Source of the DNA: B18-G2 sp964432835
Lineage (GTDB): Archaea > Thermoplasmatota > E2 > DHVEG-1 > B18-G2
NCBI GenBank assembly: GCA_964432835.1
Contig: CAYSPA010000041.1
Location: forward strand, 1-10,311
Reading direction: 5' to 3'
DNA length: 10,311 nt
Part shown: piece after piece, positions 6,700 to 10,311 of the stretch
Numbering within the stretch: the stretch's first letter is position 1
Layout of the letters: the number at the start of each line of letters is the position of its first letter
The notes under the pieces: generated by a model
Database searches by the model: none
Seen by the model: only the letters and a program-made list of their open reading frames with translations
Told to the model about the DNA's origin: nothing
Made by a program: the position numbers and the translations under genes

Positions 6700-7383
6700 T
6701 CACTTCTCTTCCTTCACGTTTTCCCTTGCTTCCTTTCTGGTTTCGTCACCCTCACTGGTTTTTTCGGTTTCAACCTTCTCTGACCTTCTCTCTTCTTTGA
6801 CCTTTTCTGGAGCTTTTTCCGCGATTTCCTCACCCTCTGCCGGCTTCTTCACTTCCTCGGCTTCTACAACTTTCTTCTGCTCCTTTACTTCCGGTTCTTC
6901 CTTGACTTCCTTTTCTTCGGCTTCCTCTGCCACCTCTTCCTTTTTCTCCTCCGGTTTTTCCTCCTTCTCCTCGGCTTTCTCTTCCTCGGCGGCGCCTTCT
7001 TCTGGCTTCTCCTCTGCTTTTTCTTCGGCCTCCTCGGCAACCTCTTCTTTCTTCTTCAGGATCGGTTTTTTCGCTTCTTTTGTTGCCCTTATCTCTTCTC
7101 TGAGCGGTCTAAATTCAACCTCGGGAAGAGAAACCTCCACAACTCCGTCATCGAATCTAACAGCCCTTACTCTTATCTTGCTGGGTACCTTGTACTTCCC
7201 TCTGGACCAGATCATCTCATTTACTGATTGGTCAATCCAGACATTTTCCACATCTACCTTCATGTGTCTGGAGAGAAACTTTCTTATGAGTTTGATGGCT
7301 CTCGGCGCCGCCTTTGAAGCAGGGCCATGTTTTGCTTTCCTCAGCGGAATCACATATATCCTTTCAAGTTCCTTCTCGGCCAT
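6700..7383 (-). CDS. rpl31e: Large-subunit ribosomal protein L31e with long charged C-terminal tail
   Basis: Residues 1 to about 95 are a full L31e: ERIYVIPLRKAKHGP, RAIKLIRKFLSRHMKVD, VWIDQSVNEMIWSRG, and KIRVRAVRFDDGVVEVSLPE. L31e usually ends there, at about 85-95 residues. This protein continues to residue 227 with a tail made almost only of Glu, Lys, Ala, Pro and Val. The motif KKEEVAEEAEEK occurs at both 111-122 and 147-158. The tail is open, in frame, and runs up to the aIF6 start, so it is unlikely to be a frameshift artefact. In archaeal ribosomes L31e sits at the rim of the peptide exit tunnel beside L39e. The tail may therefore reach into the space used by SRP and nascent-chain factors; that is inference. 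Confidence 0.95.
   Translation of the reverse strand: MAEKELERIYVIPLRKAKHGPASKAAPRAIKLIRKFLSRHMKVDVENVWIDQSVNEMIWSRGKYKVPSKIRVRAVRFDDGVVEVSLPEVEFRPLREEIRATKEAKKPILKKKEEVAEEAEEKAEEKPEEGAAEEEKAEEKEEKPEEKKEEVAEEAEEKEVKEEPEVKEQKKVVEAEEVKKPAEGEEIAEKAPEKVKEERRSEKVETEKTSEGDETRKEARENVKEEK
6704..7083 (-). repeat. Low-complexity Glu/Lys/Ala coding tract (L31e tail)
   Basis: The minus strand is purine-rich (GAA/GAG/AAG codons) across residues about 101-227 of L31e. A 12-residue unit is duplicated 108 nt apart (7018-7053 and 6910-6945), consistent with expansion by slippage or local duplication. Confidence 0.75.
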
Positions 7384-7389
7384 AGGTCA

Positions 7390-7545
7390 TCACTTCTGGA
7401 GTTTGCTTCTTCTCCAGTTCCTTATCTTCGGATGCCTGAGAAATGTTCTGTTCGTTCTTATGACCACCCAGGCAGGGACTCTTCTGTTACTTTTTGTCGC
7501 TTTCAGGAGTCTCAGTTTCTTTGCGAGAGGTTTATTCCTCGCCAT
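7390..7545 (-). CDS. rpl39e: Large-subunit ribosomal protein L39e
   Basis: This is a 51-residue, very basic protein, easily missed because of its size. It begins MARNKPLAKKLRLLKATKSN, continues RRVPAWVVIRTNRTFLRHP, and ends KIRNWRRSKLQK, matching archaeal/eukaryotic L39e over its full length. L39e lines the lower peptide exit tunnel in place of the bacterial L23 loop. Its ATG (7543-7545) overlaps the TAA of the PDCD5 gene by one base (TAATG). Its TGA lies 6 nt before the rpl31e start. Confidence 0.97.
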   Translation of the reverse strand: MARNKPLAKKLRLLKATKSNRRVPAWVVIRTNRTFLRHPKIRNWRRSKLQK

Positions 7546-7889
7546 TATAATCCCCTTCTTTCTATTTTTATATCTCTTTTACCTTTCGCCAGTTTCGCAA
7601 GTATGGCTTTCAGCTGGTTATCATCTATCTTATTTTTAATTCTTCCACTCTGCGCCAAGATTATGAGTTGATCTTCTATTGCTCTCGCGAAATCCGGTCT
7701 CGCCATCTTCACCCTCGCGAGTCTTTCTCTCGCCTCGGAGGTGAGTATCGCGGAAAGGATTCTTCTTCTCTCCTCTTCGATTTGTTCCCTTTCTATCTCT
7801 TCCTGTTCTTGCATCGCCTGCTGATAGGCGAGTTGCCTTTTCAGTTCTTCCAGTTTTCTTCTCTTTATTTCCTCCAAATCTTCATCCAT
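7545..7889 (-). CDS. PDCD5-family DNA-binding protein
   Basis: The 114-residue protein matches the archaeal homologues of eukaryotic programmed cell death protein 5 (TFAR19). It has a charged helical N-terminus (EDLEEIKRRKLEELKRQLA), a Gln/Glu-rich helix (AMQEQEEIEREQIEEER) and the conserved core ILTSEARERLARVKMARPDFARAIEDQLI, then LAQSGRIKNKIDDNQLKAIL. Archaeal members bind double-stranded DNA in vitro; the cellular role is unsettled. Its fixed place between rps19e and rpl39e is typical of archaea. The AAGGA Shine-Dalgarno overlaps the rps19e stop region. Confidence 0.94.
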   Translation of the reverse strand: MDEDLEEIKRRKLEELKRQLAYQQAMQEQEEIEREQIEEERRRILSAILTSEARERLARVKMARPDFARAIEDQLIILAQSGRIKNKIDDNQLKAILAKLAKGKRDIKIERRGL

Positions 7890-7899
7890 AACAATTCCT

Positions 7900-8352
7900 T
7901 CAGTATTTACTCAATTCCGGTATCTCCTTCTCGAGTTCGAGTTTAACCTCGTGGGCGGTATTATCCACAAAGGATTGACCTTTTGGAGTTATGACTCTGC
8001 CCTTTCCTCTTATCTTTGTAACGTAGCCCGCCGATTCCAACTGCTGAAGAGCTTTTCTGACGATAGAACCACTTCCCTTGACGGCATGATAGGGTTTTGA
8101 ACCTTTGTCCTTCTTTCCGCCGTACTCCGCTCTCAATCTCTCTATCCCTATGCACTTCTTGATGTAAATCTTTCTCAGTATGGATGCGCACCTTGTGTAC
8201 CACCAGTCCGGTTCCATCGGTGGCTTTTCGGCGTGGGGGCCCGTTTTAACAAATCTTGCCCACTCTGGTGGAGTGAAGGTCTTATCCTGCTTCAATTTCT
8301 CGGCGATCTTTTTTATCAGCTTGTCTGGAGGAACATCGTATGCGGTTGTCAT
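7900..8352 (-). CDS. rps19e: Small-subunit ribosomal protein S19e
   Basis: The product is 150 residues, the usual archaeal length. Family landmarks are YDVPPDKLIKKIAEKLK near the start, FTPPEWARFVKTGPHAEKPP, WWYTRCASILRKIYI, IGIERLRAEYGGKK, GSGSIVRKALQQLESAGYV and GRVITPKGQSFVD. It is a winged-helix protein of the 30S head with no bacterial counterpart. The ATG at 8352 follows an AGGAGAT Shine-Dalgarno at 8361-8367. It is separated from rnp4 by 55 nt holding a palindrome and TATA-like sequence, so it may have its own promoter. Confidence 0.96.
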   Translation of the reverse strand: MTTAYDVPPDKLIKKIAEKLKQDKTFTPPEWARFVKTGPHAEKPPMEPDWWYTRCASILRKIYIKKCIGIERLRAEYGGKKDKGSKPYHAVKGSGSIVRKALQQLESAGYVTKIRGKGRVITPKGQSFVDNTAHEVKLELEKEIPELSKY

Positions 8353-8360
8353 TTTTCCAT

Positions 8361-8367
8361 ATCTCCT
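8361..8367 (-). promoter_or_regulatory. Shine-Dalgarno of rps19e
   Basis: AGGAGAT on the minus strand lies 8 nt before the ATG at 8352 and supports that start. Confidence 0.6.
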
Positions 8368-8393
8368 ACCAAGATTTGAAGAATTGTATAGGG

Positions 8394-8414
8394 TAAATAA
8401 CCATTGGTTATTTA
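8394..8414. repeat. Near-perfect 10-bp-arm palindrome at rnp4 stop / rps19e upstream region
   Basis: TAAATAACCA and its exact complement TGGTTATTTA flank a single base at 8404. As RNA it could fold as an 8-bp stem with a 5-nt loop, because a 1-nt loop is impossible. It covers the rnp4 TAA (8408-8410) and lies 42 nt upstream of the rps19e start, overlapping TATA-like sequence. It may be an operator for a dimeric regulator or a processing/termination hairpin. Confidence 0.6.
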
Positions 8415-8737
8415 AGGGTAGCGGAAGATTTTGAAGGAATTCTCCGATAGTTTTTGCAGTTATAACAGTATATGACCAGTTTTCCTCTGTTTATCCTGAC
8501 TCTGCATGTAACTCCGGGCAAGAGAAAATGGTAACATTTTTTACAGAAAAAAAGTTTATATCTTTTTGGTATTCTAACCTGGTATTTCATGCTTATTTTC
8601 CTAGCAAGTTCAACGTATCTATCGGCGCGATCGATTCTGCCTTTGAGAGCTTCTTCTTCGGCCAGTTTAAAGAGTTCCTCTATCCTGGATTTCGCTATCG
8701 TTTTTCTGAGAAGTTTTTCTCTCTTCCTTCTGCGCAT
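8408..8737 (-). CDS. rnp4: Ribonuclease P protein component 4 (Rpp21)
   Basis: The 109-residue protein has a basic helical N-terminus (RRRKREKLLRKTIAKSRIEE). Two helices follow (LFKLAEEEALKGRIDRADRY, VELARKISMKYQVRIP), then a zinc ribbon with C65-x2-C68 and C91-x2-C94, plus C78. YKLFFCKKCYHFLLPG and CRVRINRGKLVIYCYNC are characteristic of archaeal Rpp21. It pairs with Rpp29 on the specificity domain of RNase P RNA to help 5'-end maturation of tRNAs. It is the first gene of the minus-strand operon. A weak TATA-like CTTAATAA at about 8764-8771 lies about 31 nt before the start, implying a very short leader. Confidence 0.93.
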   Translation of the reverse strand: MRRRKREKLLRKTIAKSRIEELFKLAEEEALKGRIDRADRYVELARKISMKYQVRIPKRYKLFFCKKCYHFLLPGVTCRVRINRGKLVIYCYNCKNYRRIPSKSSATLK

Positions 8738-8789
8738 ACTTGAGGCATTATTATCCTGTTTCCTTATTAAGAGTTTGTTCCCGTTTTTG

Positions 8790-8797
8790 ATGGCAGA
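8790..8797. repeat. Left 8-bp target-site duplication
   Basis: ATGGCAGA immediately precedes the left inverted repeat and is repeated exactly at 8902-8909, immediately after the right one. Confidence 0.75.
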
Positions 8798-8821
8798 GGT
8801 ACTTCGAAATTATTTGTGGAT
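8798..8821 (+). repeat. Left terminal inverted repeat of the MITE-like element
   Basis: This 24-bp repeat is inverted relative to 8878-8901. Mismatches fall at repeat positions 7, 12 and 16 only. Confidence 0.8.
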
Positions 8822-8877
8822 GAGCGAAATCCCTATCCTTAGATGTGCTATATAATAACAAGATAGCCATAAGGAGT

Positions 8878-8901
8878 ATCCACAATTAACTTCGCAGTAC
8901 C
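8878..8901 (-). repeat. Right terminal inverted repeat of the MITE-like element
   Basis: This is the partner of 8798-8821. The inner eight bases ATCCACAA and the outer five GTACC are perfectly complementary to the left end. Confidence 0.8.
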
Positions 8902-8909
8902 ATGGCAGA
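8902..8909. repeat. Right 8-bp target-site duplication
   Basis: This exact second copy of ATGGCAGA abuts the right inverted repeat. Its ATG is also the most upstream possible ATG of the KaiC-like gene frame. Confidence 0.75.
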
Positions 8910-8910
8910 T

Positions 8911-8956
8911 AAATTTTTTATAGTACTAAAACTATGCACAACGGGCGAAGGAGGGG
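8911..8956 (+). promoter_or_regulatory. Probable native TATA and Shine-Dalgarno of the KaiC-like operon
   Basis: An AT-rich box TTTTTTATAG lies at about 8913-8922. A start site about 26 nt downstream would fall near 8942, just before the strong Shine-Dalgarno GGAGGGG (8950-8956). The TTG at 8962 follows by 5 nt. All of this lies downstream of the MITE and would be unharmed by its insertion. Confidence 0.5.
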
Positions 8957-8961
8957 AAAGG

Positions 8962-9735
8962 TTGGAAACCGTATCAGAAGGTACAAAGAGAGATTTTGCT
9001 CATGAAGGTTATACCATAGAGAGGATATCAACCGGCATCCCAAAACTCGACGAGCTTCTGCAGGGGGGGTTACCAAAGAATAGTATAACCCTTGTATCTG
9101 GCGCGCCTGGATCTGGAAAAAGCATCCTTTGCTTCCACTTCATAAGCGGGGGAATAAAAAAGGGAAAAAAATGTCTCTATGTAACGGCGGATCAAGAAAA
9201 GGAAAATATTTTGTTGCATTCCGGGACCTTGGGTTTCAACTTCCAAGCCGCCATAGATGATAACCTATTGAAGATAATATACGTAGACCCTGAGACGGCC
9301 GGCGTATATCACAGATTGGAAGCAGCAATGATGGAGGACGAGTTCGAAAGGGTCGTTATCGATTCCCTTTCCCAGTTCGTGGATATGCCCGTCCTCATCG
9401 AAAGAAACATAGATTTTGAGAAAGTACCCATCGTAGAAAAACTGAGTACTTACCCTGCCAATTCTGTTACTGTGGCCAGACATCATATAAGGAGGATTTT
9501 TGGTTTGCTCCGCAAGCATCCTTCGACGGCGATGGTGACATCCGAATTACCCGCAGAGATTTCCGCGCTTTCCAGAGATGGAATTTCTGAATTTCTTGCA
9601 GATGGTGTGATCTTACTACAGATGGATCCAATGATGGACAGGAGAAAGTTGACCATATGGAAGATGAGGGGGACAAAACATGTCTTGAAGCCCATTGATA
9701 TATCGATTACAGACAGGGGGATTGAAATCAAGTGA
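8962..9735 (+). CDS. KaiC/RAD55-like RecA-fold ATPase (single domain)
   Basis: The 257-residue protein carries one KaiC-type RecA domain: TGIPKLDELLQGGLP (24-38), Walker A GAPGSGKS (47-54), and Walker B RVVIDSLS (129-136, D133). KaiC proteins have a catalytic Glu pair after the strand LYVT. Here the aligned residues read D77-Q78 (TADQEKENI), so hydrolysis may be slow or it may act as a nucleotide switch. I chose the TTG at 8962 because a strong Shine-Dalgarno lies 5 nt upstream. The in-frame ATG at 8902 lies in the MITE target duplication, has no Shine-Dalgarno, and would add 20 residues unlike the family. It overlaps the next gene by 4 nt (GTGA). Family members act as sensory or regulatory ATPases; its partner is probably encoded downstream. 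Confidence 0.85.
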   Translation: METVSEGTKRDFAHEGYTIERISTGIPKLDELLQGGLPKNSITLVSGAPGSGKSILCFHFISGGIKKGKKCLYVTADQEKENILLHSGTLGFNFQAAIDDNLLKIIYVDPETAGVYHRLEAAMMEDEFERVVIDSLSQFVDMPVLIERNIDFEKVPIVEKLSTYPANSVTVARHHIRRIFGLLRKHPSTAMVTSELPAEISALSRDGISEFLADGVILLQMDPMMDRRKLTIWKMRGTKHVLKPIDISITDRGIEIK

Positions 9736-10109
9736 GCGATGACCCCATCCTCGAGGTTCTTGAGGATCTGCTTAAACTCGATGACATCTATGCCTGCATG
9801 GTGGCAAGGAAGAATATGGTCAGTGTGATGCCGGATACATCGAAATTTAACCCGAAGATCATGGATGTTTGGGATATCGTATCTGTCGCCATGAAAAACG
9901 TTTTTGCGGTTATAGAAGAATATGCGAGTGTTGGCCTGGATGTTATGGAGTTCAGGCTGAAGAATCATTCCGTTCTCTTTTTTGTCATTCCAAATACATC
10001 TAACGCCTTGGTTGCAATAATCCCCTCCCTCGCCAATAAAGGTTTGATTGAGGTAGAGATGGAGAACGCAAGAAGGAGGATTATCGAAATACTTGAAGGA
10101 AAAACATGA
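9732..10109 (+). CDS. Roadblock/LC7-domain protein
   Basis: The product is 125 residues, the size of a single roadblock/LC7 domain. It has an N-terminal helix (DPILEVLEDLLKLDDI), strands around YACMVARKNMVSVMPD, a long helix (DIVSVAMKNVFAVIEEYASV), strands MEFRLKNHSVLFFVIP and ALVAIIPSL, then a closing helix NARRRIIEILEG. The pattern fits roadblock proteins, which dimerise and usually regulate NTPases such as MglA-type GTPases. The start is GTG in a GTGA overlap with the KaiC-like stop. The stop overlaps the FIST gene start as ATGA. Tight coupling suggests that it works with the ATPase and the sensor. The family call rests on pattern, not on a catalytic motif. Confidence 0.7.
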   Translation: MSDDPILEVLEDLLKLDDIYACMVARKNMVSVMPDTSKFNPKIMDVWDIVSVAMKNVFAVIEEYASVGLDVMEFRLKNHSVLFFVIPNTSNALVAIIPSLANKGLIEVEMENARRRIIEILEGKT

Positions 10110-10311
10110 GCGAGTTGAAGGCCGGTGTTGGGTTATCAAGAAAATGGGATGCAAGGGAAGCTGGTAGAGAAGTAGCTGAAACTGCCCTAGAAAAACTCGA
10201 AGGCGAGAAACCGAAATTCTTCCTGTTATTTTCAACCATTCACTACGAAAAATACGGCGGTTTCCAGGAACTCCTCAACGGAGTCTGGGAAGTCTTACCT
10301 GAAGGAACACC
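10106..10311 (+). CDS. FIST-domain sensor protein, N-terminal part (cut by window end)
   Basis: Sixty-eight codons are visible before the window ends. They begin MSELKAGVGLSRKWDAREAG and continue with an Ala/Glu-rich helix (REVAETALEKLEGEKP). Next comes the strand FFLLFSTIHYEKYGGFQELL, then GVWEVLPEGTP. The order GVG-S, helix, hydrophobic strand ending in S/T-x-H, then a loop to LPEGTP is the start of the FIST_N domain. FIST is a predicted small-ligand sensor found in bacterial and archaeal signalling proteins. It overlaps the roadblock gene by 4 nt (ATGA), so three genes form one operon. Whether an output domain follows is unknown. Confidence 0.75.
   Translation, partial: MSELKAGVGLSRKWDAREAGREVAETALEKLEGEKPKFFLLFSTIHYEKYGGFQELLNGVWEVLPEGT

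Larger units (their letters stand above)
8798..8901. mobile_element. MITE-like 104-bp non-autonomous element
   Basis: The ends are inverted repeats: 8798-8821 begins GGTACTTCGAAATTATTTGT. The reverse complement of 8878-8901 begins GGTACTGCGAAGTTAATTGT. Identity is 21 of 24. Weaker complementarity (CTATC blocks) continues inward. A perfect 8-bp direct repeat ATGGCAGA flanks the element on both sides, as expected for transposase insertion. It has no room for a transposase, so it must have been moved in trans. It carries an AT-rich core (CTATATAATAA, 8849-8859) that reads as a TATA box on both strands and could supply transcription to the KaiC-like operon or toward rnp4. Several IS families make 8-bp duplications, so I do not name the parent. 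Confidence 0.8.

Noticed and set aside
6695..7639. Long plus-strand open frame (314 codons, Ser/Phe-rich) opposite L31e, L39e and PDCD5
   Set aside because: It is the antisense reading of the GAA/GAG/AAG-rich L31e tail, which rarely gives stops. The opposite strand encodes recognisable ribosomal proteins.
9483..10235. 250-codon minus-strand open frame across the KaiC-like and roadblock genes
   Set aside because: It has no family-like pattern or ribosome site and runs against three overlapping plus-strand genes with clear motifs.

Overview
This window comes from an archaeon, most likely a euryarchaeote of the Archaeoglobi / methanogen / ANME-like part of the tree; I cannot fix the lineage from sequence alone. 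The archaeal signs are a tRNA-His with a bulge-helix-bulge intron, the r-protein/RNA cluster S19e, L39e, L31e, aIF6, PDCD5 and Rpp21, a fused hexulose-phosphate synthase/RraA protein, and TATA boxes about 26 nt upstream of starts. Codon use is moderately AT-leaning.

Left part (1-4411). The 3' part of tRNA-His is followed without a gap by five minus-strand units. These are the HPS-RraA fusion (formaldehyde/pentose metabolism), an overlapping pair made of a CBS-domain protein and a CPA2-type cation/proton antiporter, an unrecognised 314-aa-class soluble protein, and a frameshifted relic of the start and promoter of the HPS-RraA gene. The relic lies just upstream of the unrecognised gene and may now act as its promoter and leader.

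Middle (4412-8737), all on the minus strand. An exported, asparagine-rich right-handed beta-helix protein with its own promoter lies downstream of a compact information-processing operon. Read 5' to 3' on the minus strand, the operon is rnp4 (Rpp21), rps19e, pdcd5, rpl39e, rpl31e and aIF6. The genes from rps19e to aIF6 abut or overlap by a few bases. L31e carries a roughly 130-residue Glu/Lys/Ala-rich tail, more than doubling its usual size. A near-perfect palindrome covers the rnp4 stop and the upstream region of rps19e.

Right part (8738-10311). A 104-bp element with 24-bp imperfect terminal inverted repeats (21/24) and a perfect 8-bp target duplication sits in the divergent promoter region. 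It has the form of a MITE. Beyond it is a plus-strand operon of three overlapping genes: a KaiC/RAD55-type ATPase with an altered catalytic Glu pair, a roadblock/LC7 protein, and the N-terminus of a FIST-domain sensor. Together they look like an ATPase-roadblock-sensor signalling module, the most likely undescribed system here.
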